Below are positions 27,622-37,414 of a stretch of DNA of 64,000 bases, piece by piece. The position numbers were made by a program, and so were the translations under genes. Below the pieces are notes generated by a model. It saw only the letters and a program-made list of their open reading frames with translations, was not told the DNA's origin and searched no databases. Source of the stretch: JALORV01 sp963712485 (GTDB taxonomy: Bacteria > Pseudomonadota > Gammaproteobacteria > Burkholderiales > Burkholderiaceae_F); the NCBI GenBank assembly GCA_963712485.1, contig CAVQID010000059.1, forward strand, positions 1 through 64,000. Reading direction: 5' to 3'. How positions within the stretch are numbered: the first letter of the stretch is position 1; each line of letters opens with the position of its first letter.

Positions 27622-30124
27622 ATGACGCTGCAGCAGCTGCTTGTCCAATCCCTGCGCATGACCGGACGCGACTGGCGTGCCGGTGAACTGCGCTTGCTGG
27701 CGATGGCGCTGGTCATCGCGGTGGCCGCCGTCACGAGCGTGGGGTTCTTCGTCGATCGCATCCGGCTCGGCTTGGAGCGCGATGCGGCGCAGTTGCTCGC
27801 GGCCGACCTGGTTGTCAGCTCGGACCAGCCGATCAGCGATGCATTGCGCGAGCGGGCCCGCGCGGCGCGGTTGCAGACGGCCGAAACCATCACATTTCCC
27901 AGCATGGCACTCAACGCGACCGACCTCGATCGCAACGCGCTCGCCGCGGTGAAGGCCGTGTCGGCGGGCTATCCGCTGCGTGGAACCCTGCGTGTCGGCC
28001 GCGACATGGAAGGCGGCGATGAACCGACTCGCGATGTCCCGGCCGCCGGCAGCGCCTGGGTCGACGCGCAGCTGCTGCAGGCGCTGGCAGCGAAGCCGGG
28101 CGATGGACTGAAGCTCGGCGAAAAAACCTTCCGCATCGATCGCGTCATCGTCATCGAACCGGATCGTGGCGCCGGATTCATCAACTTCGCGCCGCGCGTG
28201 ATGATCAATCTCGGCGACCTGCCTGCCACGCAACTGATCACCACGGGCAGCCGCGTGACGTACCGCCTGCTGGCTGCCGGCGAGCGTGCGGCAGTGCGGA
28301 GCTTCTCGACCGCGATCGAGCGCGAGCTCCATCGCGGCCAGCGACTCGAATCGCTAGAGAGCGGCCGACCCGAGATGCAGCGCACGCTCGAGCGTGCGCA
28401 ACGCTTCCTGGCGCTGGTCGCATTGCTGGCCGCGATGATTGCGGCGGTGGCCGTCGCCGCCGCCGCGCGCCGCTTCTCGCAGCGCCATCTGGACTCGTGC
28501 GCGATGATGCGGTGCATAGGGTTGGCCCAGTCGGCGATCTTCTGGCTGTTTGCGCTGGAGTTCTTCGTCATCGGCCTGGCCGCCTGCCTCGTCGGCATGC
28601 TGCTCGGCTATGCCGCTCATTTCGCGTTGCTGGCTGCGCTGGGTTCGCTGATCAACTCGTCGTTGCCGCTGCCCTCGCTACTGCCCGCGCTTCAGGGCGG
28701 GGCCGTCGGGCTGGTGCTTCTGTTCGGATTTGCGCTGCCACCGCTGGCGCAGCTGCGCGCGGTGCCGCCGCTGCGCGTGCTGCGCAAGGACATCGGATTG
28801 CCCACCGGGCGCAGCAGCCTGGGTTACCTCGTCGGGCTCGTCGGATTCCTGGCGCTGCTGCTGTGGTCGTCGAACGACCTGAAGGTCGGAACGGTGACCG
28901 CGGGCGGGTTCGCCGGAGGTCTCCTGGTCTTCGCGCTCGCCGCCTGGGGTGTGCTGCAGCTGCTCAAGCCCCTGCGTTCGATTACCGGGCGCCTCGGCAT
29001 TTCCTGGCGCTTTGCGATTGCGGCGGTACAGCGCCGGCCGGTGGCTACCATCGTGCAGCTCGTGTCACTGGCGGTCGGCCTGATGGCGCTGCTGCTGCTG
29101 ACGGTCACCCGCACCGACCTGGTGAGCGCCTGGCGCAGCGCGGCTCCGCCTGACGCGCCGAACCGCTTCGTCATCAACGTTCAGCCGGACCAGGTCTCGG
29201 CCGTGGCGCAGAGGCTGAAGGATGGCGGAATCGACGCGGAGCTGCATCCGATGATCCGCGGCCGCCTCGTCAAGGTGAACGGCAAGGATGTGGGCCCGGA
29301 AAACTACAGCGACGATCGCGCGCAGCGCCTGGTCGATCGCGAGTTCAACCTGTCGTACTCGAAGGAGGCGCCGGGCCACAATCGCATCACGTCGGGGGCA
29401 TGGTTCCGGGATGGCAGCGATGAGTTGTCGATCGAGGAGGGCATCGCCAAGACGCTCGGCATCAGGCTGGGCGACGAGATGACGTTCGACATCGCGGGCC
29501 AGAGTGTCATGGCACGGGCTACCAGTCTTCGCAAGGTCAACTGGGATTCCATGCGGGCGAACTTTTTCGTGCTGATGCCGCCGTCATTGCTGGCCGATAA
29601 GCCGGCCAGCTTCATCACGGCATTTCACCTGCCTGAGCGGAGGTCCGCGCTGACCGGCGACCTGGTGCGCGAGTTCCCGAATGTGACCATAGTCGATACC
29701 AGTGCCGTCTTTCGCCAGGTGCAGGCCGTGCTGGATCAGGTCATTGCGGCGGTCGAGTTTCTTCATCTTCACGCTGGCGGCGGGGGTGCTGGTGCTGTAT
29801 GCCGCGCTCGCGTCCAGCCGTGACGAGCGGGTGCGCGAAGCCGGGTTGCTGCGGGCCCTTGGAGCGTCACGGCAGCAGCTGTCGCGCGCCCAGCTCGCCG
29901 AACTGGCGTGCATCGGCGCGCTGGCCGGACTGCTTGCCGCAATCGGCGCGAGCGCAATCGGCTGGGCGCTGGCGCGGTTTGCGTTCGAGTTCGACTACAC
30001 GGTTTCGCCGTGGGTGTTTGTCGCCGGAATCGCCGGCGGTGCGCTGTGCGCACTGGCGGGCGGCTATCTGGGGCTGCGTGGCGTGCTGCAGACTCCGCCG
30101 CTCGCGACACTGCGCGAAGCCTGA
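27622..30124 (+). CDS. ABC transporter permease, YbbP/FtsX-domain family (one frame break)
   Basis: Repairing one extra T in the TTT at 29758-29760 gives an 833-residue permease of the YbbP type. It has an N-terminal helix (LRLLAMALVIAVAAVTSVGF), a periplasmic domain, two FtsX-type four-helix blocks, and a C-terminal block where DQVIAAVEF joins FIFTLAAGVLVLYAALA across the break. The motif EAGLLRALGASRQQL is the cytoplasmic coupling loop to the ATPase. The partner ATPase (YbbA-like) is not in this window, so it must be encoded elsewhere. YbbAP-type systems have been linked to removal of hydrophobic or lipid molecules from the inner membrane; the substrate here is unknown. Confidence 0.82.
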
Positions 30125-30201
30125 TCGCAGCGCCTTGATGCGGTCGGTTGACGCCGCTTCGGCGACTGCAATACTGCGGTCTCTCCCTCTTGACACGATC
30201 C

Positions 30202-31899
30202 ATGCCCTCGGCACTTCTGTGGTTGCGGCAACTGCGACTGGCGCGTGCGACCTTCGGCGACGCCGCCGAACGGGCAAAGCAGCAGGCACTGGCCGAACTT
30301 GCCTTGGCTCGACTGTCGTCGCTGAGTCAGCTGGTCCAGTTGCACGAGGACCTTCTTTTCCTTTGCGCGTTTCCCGGTGACGCGGGCACGCGCGCAACGG
30401 CTGTCGCCCAACTGGCGCGATTTTCCCGGCGCTGGCGCGCGCTGCCGCCGGCTGCGCGAGTTCGTCTCGAGAACAGTGGGATCGCGGGAACAGTGTCTCG
30501 TCCGTCGCTGGCCTGGCCGGTCGCGCGCAGGCTGATTGCGACAGAGATCATCGATATCGATTGGGCGAACCTCGAAGAGCCGGCGGCATTCGACGCGCTG
30601 GTCGCACGGCTGGCCTGCGACTCCGAGCGGGAATCGTACGAAAGTGGCGACTACACGACGCGCAGCTGGATCGAGCTCGTCCGGCCACAAGGCGAACGCG
30701 TCGCCGCGTGGATCGTCCGGCAGGGTACGGCCATCAAGCGGTCGGCCGGCTTCGCGGCGGCATGGGATGCGGCGCAGGTGCCGTTGCGCTGGACACTCGC
30801 GGATTCGCCGCGCTCGATCACGCATGCACGGTTGGCAGTCAAGGCCGTCACCCGGCGCACGGGCCTGCGTCGGCTCGACAGGCCGGCGGCCGAACATATC
30901 GTGCGACCGCTTGATGGCATCCGTTTGCTCGATCGCAGCGCCGCGTCAAGGATCATCGACCTTGCGCGGTCGGCACTGACGTCGCGCGCCCGCGAGGTGC
31001 ACGCGATGAATTATCCGAATCCCGCTGAGGTCTACGAGGCCGATCTGGGCGAAGGCGTAGCGCTCGCACTGATCGGCGTTGCACCGGCCGTCAGACTGAC
31101 GCTGGAAGCCAATTACGGCTACCTGCTCCTCAGCAACGGCGTGCCGATCGGCTATGGCGGCGTCTCGCCACTTTATCGCCAGGCGAACACCGGCATCAAT
31201 GTTTTCGACGCGTTCCGCGGCAGCGAGGCGGCGTTTCTGTGGGCGCAGACCCTGCGCGCGTTCCGCACGCTGTTCGGCACCCGGCGCTTCGTCATCAACG
31301 GCTACCAGTTCGGCGCCGGCAACAGCGAAGCGATTGCCAGCGGCGCCTACTGGTTCTACTACCGGCTCGGCTTCCGTCCGAGCCTCGAAGACAACGTCGC
31401 GGCGGCGGCTGCGGAAGCCGATCGGTTGCGTCGGCAGCCGTCGGTGCGCACGAAGCCCGCAGTGCTGCGACGACTGGCGCGCGGCGACCTGCACCTCGAC
31501 CTCGCGGACTTCCGGGCCGGCGATTTCTTCGAAGAGCTGCTGCTGACCCGCCTCGGGGCAGCGGTCGCGAGAAGGATTGCCGCGCTCCCGGTGCGCTCAC
31601 ATGAGGATGGCGAGGATTGGCTCGTCAGCGAGGTACGGAAAGCTCTGGGCCTGCGCGGCCTGTTGCGCTGGCCGGTCGAACTGCAGCGTGGCTTTCGACG
31701 CCTCGCGCCGTATGCCGCGCTGATCGATCTGCCTCGGTGGAAAGCTGAAGAGCGGCGTGCGCTAAGTGCCTGGCTGCGTGCCAAGGGGGACGTGACCGAG
31801 CGCGAGTTCGCGGTTCAGGCGGCAGGCCAGGGTCGCTTCTTCGCGACGCTGCGAGACGTCGCCCGAGCCGAAGTGGAGCGTTCCCATGGGCATGGATGA
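30202..31899 (+). CDS. Conserved-looking hypothetical protein, 565 residues, possible GNAT-like segment
   Basis: No family is recognised with confidence. The N-terminal half is helical and Arg/Ala-rich (LARLSSLSQLVQLHEDLLFL). The central part, about residues 275-400, has a patterned region with LALIGVAPAVRLTLEANYGY, GVPIGYGGVSPLY and, later, YQFGAGNSEAIASGAYWFYY followed by RLGFRP. This resembles the end of a GNAT-type fold, in which a G-N loop is followed by a Tyr-rich helix. The C-terminal 160 residues are helical. The gene overlaps the truncated haemoglobin gene by 14 bases, so the two are translationally coupled. There is no signal peptide, so it is probably cytoplasmic. Confidence 0.6.
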   Translation: MPSALLWLRQLRLARATFGDAAERAKQQALAELALARLSSLSQLVQLHEDLLFLCAFPGDAGTRATAVAQLARFSRRWRALPPAARVRLENSGIAGTVSRPSLAWPVARRLIATEIIDIDWANLEEPAAFDALVARLACDSERESYESGDYTTRSWIELVRPQGERVAAWIVRQGTAIKRSAGFAAAWDAAQVPLRWTLADSPRSITHARLAVKAVTRRTGLRRLDRPAAEHIVRPLDGIRLLDRSAASRIIDLARSALTSRAREVHAMNYPNPAEVYEADLGEGVALALIGVAPAVRLTLEANYGYLLLSNGVPIGYGGVSPLYRQANTGINVFDAFRGSEAAFLWAQTLRAFRTLFGTRRFVINGYQFGAGNSEAIASGAYWFYYRLGFRPSLEDNVAAAAAEADRLRRQPSVRTKPAVLRRLARGDLHLDLADFRAGDFFEELLLTRLGAAVARRIAALPVRSHEDGEDWLVSEVRKALGLRGLLRWPVELQRGFRRLAPYAALIDLPRWKAEERRALSAWLRAKGDVTEREFAVQAAGQGRFFATLRDVARAEVERSHGHG

Positions 31900-32314
31900 G
31901 CGCGGCGAACCGGCGCAAGCGATGAGTCCGTACGCGCGACTCGGTGGTGCCGAGGCGGTGCGCGCGCTTGTCGATCGCTTCTATGACCTGATGGATCTCG
32001 AGACCGCCTATACCGCCCTGCGGCGCGTGCACGGCAGCGATCTTGCATCGGCGCGTGACAAGCTCGCCTGGTTCCTCAGCGGCTGGTTGGGCGGCCCGGA
32101 TCTGTACATTGAACGCTTTGGTCATCCGCGACTGCGTGCGCGACACCTGCCATTTGCGATCGGCACGCGCGAGCGCGATCAGTGGCTCGCCTGCATGAAC
32201 CAGGCGATGGTGGAGCAGGGTGTCGACGAAGAGCTGCGTGTTCGCCTGTTGCAGGCTTTTTTCCAGACGGCTGACTGGATGGTGAACCAGCAAGTTGCGC
32301 AAAGGAACCTTTGA
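31886..32314 (+). CDS. Truncated haemoglobin, group II
   Basis: The 142-residue protein is a 2-on-2 globin that binds haem and usually O2 or NO. The group II signature is clear: YARLGGAEAVRALVDRFYDLM at the start, LSGWLGGPDLYIERFGHPRL, then RARHLPFAIGTRERDQWLAC, where the second His is the proximal haem ligand and Trp in the final helix region is the group II Trp(G8). It overlaps the upstream 565-residue protein gene by 14 bases. Roles in NO detoxification or redox protection are known for the family. The pairing with the unknown upstream protein is the unusual part. Confidence 0.9.
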   Translation: MGMDERGEPAQAMSPYARLGGAEAVRALVDRFYDLMDLETAYTALRRVHGSDLASARDKLAWFLSGWLGGPDLYIERFGHPRLRARHLPFAIGTRERDQWLACMNQAMVEQGVDEELRVRLLQAFFQTADWMVNQQVAQRNL

Positions 32315-32458
32315 CTCGGAAGGCAATTGTCGGTCGATGATCGGGTATGGACGCGCATGTCTTGCGGCTTTGCGCATCACCTGAAGCCTTCCGGTCGGGC
32401 ACTTCGCTTGACCTCGGCCGGGGGCGATCGTTCGCTGGTCAATCCCTGCGCGTCACTG

Positions 32459-33274
32459 TTAGCGACGCCACGTGCCTGAGGGCGCGCGACCACCGGTGGC
32501 AGATCGGCGATCGCAGCCGTCGTGCGTTCGCATCTCGATCAGGCGATCGAGCAGGTTCGCCACGTCGGATTGATCGTGGATGTAAAACTGCGCCCGACTG
32601 TCTCGATGGCGTTCCACCCGGACCGTGACCCAGTCGGCCGGCGCCTGTGCGAACACCGATTCATCGGTGACATCGTCGCCGACGAAGAGCACCGTGTCGA
32701 CGGACTCCTGCGCAGCCATTTCGACGAGCGCTTCGAACTTGTCGCGGGCCTGCGGCGGCAGCACGTTGAACACGAACTTGCCGCCGATGACGCGCGGCTC
32801 GGGCACCAACTGCCCCAGCCACTCGGCAATCAGGCGCTCGGCGCGCGGTCGATCGCGCGCCATCCTGAAATGCACGGAAAGCGAGACGCCCTTGTCTTCG
32901 ATGAAGATGCCTTCCGCATTGCCTGCTTCGAGACGCTCACGCAGCTGTGCGATCCATGCCTGGCAGGTTCGACGCATCGGATCCAGCTCGGGTTGCGTTT
33001 CGCTGCGTTCGGATCCGTGATTGCCGACGCAGAGCCGTACTTCCGGCGGGATGCGAAGCCGCAGGTCGGCGAGTCGTCGTCCGGAAATCACGGCGACGGG
33101 CGCGAGCCGGGCCAGCTTGGCCAGGCGCTGGAAGACTCCGGTCGCCACTCGCGCCTTGTCCGGGCGAAGCACGATCGGCGCCAGTGTGCCGTCGAAGTCG
33201 AAGGCAAAGAGGGCGCGGGTCATCGACAGACGGGAAAGCGCGAGTTCCCCTTCGGGCGAGTGAAGGCGTTTCAT
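32459..33274 (-). CDS. otsB: Trehalose-6-phosphate phosphatase OtsB
   Basis: A 271-residue HAD-family phosphatase that converts trehalose 6-phosphate to trehalose. HAD motif I is LFAFDFDGTLAPI with the nucleophile Asp, motif II is VAVISGRRLADL, and motif IV is VLFVGDDVTDESVF. The cap region has CVGNHGSERSE, as in OtsB. The ATG at 33274 lies 6 bases after the otsA stop, so it is the last gene of the glk-GH15-otsA-otsB operon. The Met at residue 18 (MTRALFAF) is an alternative start that is closer to the HAD core. Confidence 0.9.
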   Translation of the reverse strand: MKRLHSPEGELALSRLSMTRALFAFDFDGTLAPIVLRPDKARVATGVFQRLAKLARLAPVAVISGRRLADLRLRIPPEVRLCVGNHGSERSETQPELDPMRRTCQAWIAQLRERLEAGNAEGIFIEDKGVSLSVHFRMARDRPRAERLIAEWLGQLVPEPRVIGGKFVFNVLPPQARDKFEALVEMAAQESVDTVLFVGDDVTDESVFAQAPADWVTVRVERHRDSRAQFYIHDQSDVANLLDRLIEMRTHDGCDRRSATGGRAPSGTWRR

Positions 33275-33280
33275 GCGTGA

Positions 33281-35516
33281 TCAAGCCGCTTCGTTGGATT
33301 CGCCAATGCGCTCGGCGATGCGCTCGCGACGGCGCAGGCGCGCTGCGTCCAACAGCATACGGCCCGCCCAGCGGTAGACGTTGAACTCCATCACGAGCTG
33401 TCGCAGGCTGCGCATGCGCTCGCGCTGCTCGGCGTCGCGGCATGCTGAGCGCGCGGTGCAGCGACTCGGCGACCTGCTCGGTGTGGTACGGATTGACGAT
33501 CAGAGCTTCGTGCAGTTCCCGCGCAGCGCCGGCGAACTGACTGAGGATCAGGCAGCCGCGCTCGTCATCGCGAGCCGCGACGAACTCCTTGGCGACCAGG
33601 TTCATGCCGTCGTGCAGGCTCGTCACGAGGCAGACGTCGCACGCCTTGTAGTGGGCCCGCACCGATTCCGAATCATGATGCTCGACCCGCAGCACGATCG
33701 GCTGCCACGCGCCTTCGGAGAAGCGCGAATTGATCTGTGCGGCGGTCGCGCGGACCTCGGACTCGAAGTGCTGATACTCGTCGAGCGCCGATCGCGACGG
33801 GGCGGAGATCTGCAGGAATGTGAACCGTCCGATCCATTCGGGTTTCAACTCCAGCAGGCGCTCGACCGCGCGCATCCGCTCGATGATGCCCTTGGTGTAA
33901 TCAAGCCGGTCGATTCCCAGCGCCAGCGGATGCGTGGGTCCGATCCCGAGCGCATTGCGCACGCGTTCGCGCGTCTCGCGGGTCGCTTCCGGCGTACTGG
34001 TGGCTTCGGGCCAGGCGATCGATATCGGATAGCTCTCGACCTGCGTAAGGTGACCGCCGAAGGAAACCGTGGAACTTTCCTGCTCGATGCGCGCCTCGAC
34101 GAAGCGATCTACCGTCTGCAGGAAGTTGTTGCAGTGAAAGCGCGTGTGGAACCCGAGGATGGTGCTGCCCAGCAGCCCATCGATGATCTCGGTGCGCCAT
34201 GGGCAGATGCCGAAGGACTCCGGATTCGGCCACGGGATATGCCAGAAGGTGATGATCGTCGCGCGCGGCAGGCGGTCGCGCACCATGCGCGGCAGCAGCG
34301 CAAAGTGGTAGTCCTGGATCAGAACGATCGGATCGTCGGACTGCGCTTCGTCGACGACCGCCTTCGCGAACAGACGGTTGACCTCGTGGTAGTGCTGCCA
34401 GTCCTGCGAGCGAAACACCGGACGAACATGCGCGATGTGGCACAGCGGCCAGAGTCCTTCGTTGGAGAGGCCATAGTAGTAGCCCCTCTCCTGCTCGCGG
34501 CTGAGCCAGATACGCCGCAGCGTGTAGGAGGGGTCCGAGGGCGGGACCTTGACGTGTCCGTCCGCATCCGTGGTTTCTCGGTCGCCCGAGCCGCTGCCAT
34601 GTGCGATCCAGGTTCCCGAGCACGCGCGCATCACCGGCTCGACGGCCGTGACGAGCCCGCTCGCAGGGCGTTGCATCTGCAGCCCCTGCGGCATGCGCAC
34701 GTGGATGTACGGCTCGCGGTTCGAAACGAGCACGACCTGGTCACCTGCGAACTGTTCCTGCAGCAGGTGTCGCAGCGAGTCCGGGCTCCAGCGCACCGCA
34801 GCGTCGTCCTTCTGTCGTCGTTCGCTTTCAATGTCGCGCAGAAGCGCTCGCAAGTCACCAACCAGAGGTTGCAGCTCGGGTCGCGGGTGCGCGAAAGGCC
34901 GAATGACGCCCTCGCCACGCAACATCGCGCGCACTCCGGCGACCCACCCACGCCAGCTCAGATGGGCGACCGCGATGGTGATCAGCGCGACGACCACCGC
35001 GAGGGCGGTGAAGAGCAGCAGCAGGTACTGGCGCGTGTCCTCGCTCCTGCGCTTGGCAAAACTCATGTCGTGGACGATCTGCAGCGTCGCTGTCGACCCG
35101 CCATCGGTCTGGACCCGCGCCGCGGTGACGTGCAGCGGACCGTCGGGAAGGTCCAGCACGAAACCTGGTCCGTCGATGGTCTGACCGCTCATCTCGCAGT
35201 CGATCTGGCGTGGGAAATTTCTCGTTCGGCGGATCGGGCGGCCCTCGTCGTCGCAAAGCCCAAGGGCGAACAGCCGCTCATCGGCGGCGGCGCGCTCGAG
35301 CAGGCCATCAACGGTGCCGTAGGCACCCGACGCCAGCAACACCCCGAGCTGCTGGTCGAGCGACCGCGCAACGAAAGACGAGCGGATGTCGAGGTCGCGC
35401 GCGAACCAGCGGCTCGTCAGCGAGTCGACGAGTGGAACCGATATGTATGCGAAGCCGACCATGACGACCAGCAGCGGAACCAGGAACCGAAGGGAAAGCC
35501 TTAAGGTGCGCCACAT
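33281..35516 (-). CDS. otsA: Membrane-anchored trehalose-6-phosphate synthase OtsA with sensor-like N-terminus (one frame break)
   Basis: After removing one extra base near 33441 the protein has 744 residues, against about 470 for ordinary OtsA. Residues 1-255 are an extension: TM1 (10-30), a periplasmic domain (31-163) reminiscent of sensor-kinase input domains, TM2 (164-185), and a HAMP-like linker (186-236). The GT20 domain follows from VVLVSNREPY (261-270). Substrate-binding landmarks are YYGLSNEGLWPLCH, VLIQDYHFALLP, FWHIPWPNPE, GIDRLDYTKGI (Arg, Lys) and TSLHDGMNLVAKEFVAA. It joins UDP-glucose and glucose 6-phosphate. The extension suggests that an extracytoplasmic signal could tune activity, which is inference. 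It lies between the GH15 gene and otsB. Confidence 0.87.
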
Positions 35517-35613
35517 GGTCTTGCCTTCAGTCGGTCATGCCCGGGACCCGGTCGCGACAGTTCCGCACGCGGGGCTGTCGAATCGTCTCCCGGTGGATGC
35601 TTGTCGCCGGTGC

Positions 35614-37404
35614 TCAGAACGCTTCGTCCCATGACCGGCTCAGCCGTTTTGCACACATGATGATTCCCACCATGCTGTAGGTCTGCGGAAAGTTGCCCCA
35701 GAGCTCATGGGTCGTCACGTCGATGTCCTCGGCCAGCAGGCCGAAGCGATTCCGGCACGCCAGGACCTTTTCGAATTCTTCGCGCGCACGATCGCGTTCG
35801 CCCATCGCGGCGAGCGCCTGGATCCACCAGAACGTGCACACCACGAATGCGGTTTCCGGCGAACCGAAGTCGTCGGGGCGGTCATAGCGCATCAGGAAAT
35901 CGCCCCGTCTCAGGTGCGACTCGACGGCGGCGACGGTGCCGCGCAGACGCGCATCAGAAACAGGCAGGAAGTCGAGTTCGGTCATCAGTAGCAGGCTGGC
36001 ATCGAGGGCCTCGCCACCAAAGGTGGCAACGAAGCTGCCCAGTGCCGGATTCCACGCTTCGCGGCAGATGCATTCGCGGATGATGGCCGCCTGGTTCGAC
36101 CAGTATTGCTCGCGCTCGTCGAGCTGCAGTCGGCGTGCGATGCGTGCGAGTCGGTCGCATGCGGCCCAGCACATCAGGGCCGAAAACGTATGAACTTCCT
36201 GCCTTCCACGGTATTCCCAGATGCTTGCATCGGGCAGGGTGTGGCGGGCGAAGGCCTGCTCTCCGAGCGCTTCGAGCTGATGAAACAGGTCGACGTCGCC
36301 GGGGCGTTCGAGCCGCGCATCGAAGAAAGCGTGTGTGACCCCCAGGATGGCCGCGCCATAGACGTCATGCTGAACCTGCTTGTAAGCCAGGTTGCCGACG
36401 CGTACGGGGCCCATGCGGCGATAGCCCGCCAGCGATTCGGCTGTCTGCTCCTCCAGTTCCGGCACGGTATTCAGCGCATAGACCGGCTGCAGCGAGCTGC
36501 CCTGAGCGCCCGCGACGATGTTCTCGATGTAGCGCAGGTACCGCTCCAGCGATCCGGTGGCCCCGAGCCGGCTCAGCGCGTTGAGAACGAAATAGGCATC
36601 GCGCAGCCAGCAATAGCGGTAGTCCCAGGTGCGTTGCGTGTTCGGCGCCTCCGGCACCGACGTCGTCAGCGCGGCGATGATGCCGCCGGTGTCATCGAAC
36701 GTATTGAGCTTCAGCGTGATCGCCGCGCGAATGACCGCTTCCTGCCACTCGAGCGGAACGGCGAGGTTGCGCACCCAGCGCCTCCAATAGCGCGACGTCT
36801 CTTCATGCATGCGCCGGCCGACGTCGAGGGGATTGTCCTGCAGCGTCTCGTCGGGGCCCAGGATGAACGTCAGCGAGCTGTCGACCAGCACACTGCGCGA
36901 TTCGAGCACGTGCGTAATCGGCGCGTCGGTGGTCATCCGCAGCGCGTACGCCGGGACCTCCGCGCGAATGTGATGGCTGCCGAAGCTCATGCGCGGTCGA
37001 GTCGCGCCATATTCGCAGCGCGGGTCGAAGCGCACCTTGATCCGCGGCCGGCCCTCCAGCCTGCGCACGATCCGCACCAGCGTCACCGGGGCAAAGTAGC
37101 GCCCGTGCTGGTGGAACCGCGGTGCGAAGTCGATCAGTTCGATGCGTCCGCCGTCGCGATCGGCCATTTCGGTGCGCAGTATCGCGGTGTTGCGTTCGTA
37201 GGCTTGCGTGATGGAAGCGCAGTCCTGCAGTTCGATGTCGAACCGGCCGCCCGCGGAGCCGTCGTCGAGCAGCGAACAGAAGACCGGATCGCCGTCGAAG
37301 CGCGGCACGCACATCCATACGACGCTGGCGTTCGCGTCGATCAGCGCGCCGATGCGCGAGTTGCCGATTGCGGCGAGGTCGAGGCTGGAAGTCCGAGGCT
37401 GCAT
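35614..37404 (-). CDS. Glycoside hydrolase family 15 (glucoamylase/trehalase-like)
   Basis: A 596-residue protein with the two-part GH15 layout. The N-terminal beta-sandwich includes AAIGNSRIGALIDANASVVWMCVPRFDG and ERNTAILRTEM. The (alpha/alpha)6 barrel has RTWDYRYCWLRDAYF, the family's sugar-binding segment, VHTFSALMCWAACDR, and FVVCTFWWIQALAAMGERD near the second catalytic Glu. Family members hydrolyse starch-type glucans, and some are trehalases. Its place between glucokinase and otsAB makes trehalose or an alpha-glucan a plausible substrate. The start MQPRTSSLD at 37404 matches the family N-terminus. It lies 10 bp after the glucokinase stop. Confidence 0.85.
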   Translation of the reverse strand: MQPRTSSLDLAAIGNSRIGALIDANASVVWMCVPRFDGDPVFCSLLDDGSAGGRFDIELQDCASITQAYERNTAILRTEMADRDGGRIELIDFAPRFHQHGRYFAPVTLVRIVRRLEGRPRIKVRFDPRCEYGATRPRMSFGSHHIRAEVPAYALRMTTDAPITHVLESRSVLVDSSLTFILGPDETLQDNPLDVGRRMHEETSRYWRRWVRNLAVPLEWQEAVIRAAITLKLNTFDDTGGIIAALTTSVPEAPNTQRTWDYRYCWLRDAYFVLNALSRLGATGSLERYLRYIENIVAGAQGSSLQPVYALNTVPELEEQTAESLAGYRRMGPVRVGNLAYKQVQHDVYGAAILGVTHAFFDARLERPGDVDLFHQLEALGEQAFARHTLPDASIWEYRGRQEVHTFSALMCWAACDRLARIARRLQLDEREQYWSNQAAIIRECICREAWNPALGSFVATFGGEALDASLLLMTELDFLPVSDARLRGTVAAVESHLRRGDFLMRYDRPDDFGSPETAFVVCTFWWIQALAAMGERDRAREEFEKVLACRNRFGLLAEDIDVTTHELWGNFPQTYSMVGIIMCAKRLSRSWDEAF

Positions 37405-37414
37405 CCGACCCTTT

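Noticed and set aside
33381..35504. 707-codon plus-strand frame opposite otsA
   Set aside because: Antisense shadow of a conserved GT20 enzyme; composition is unnatural.
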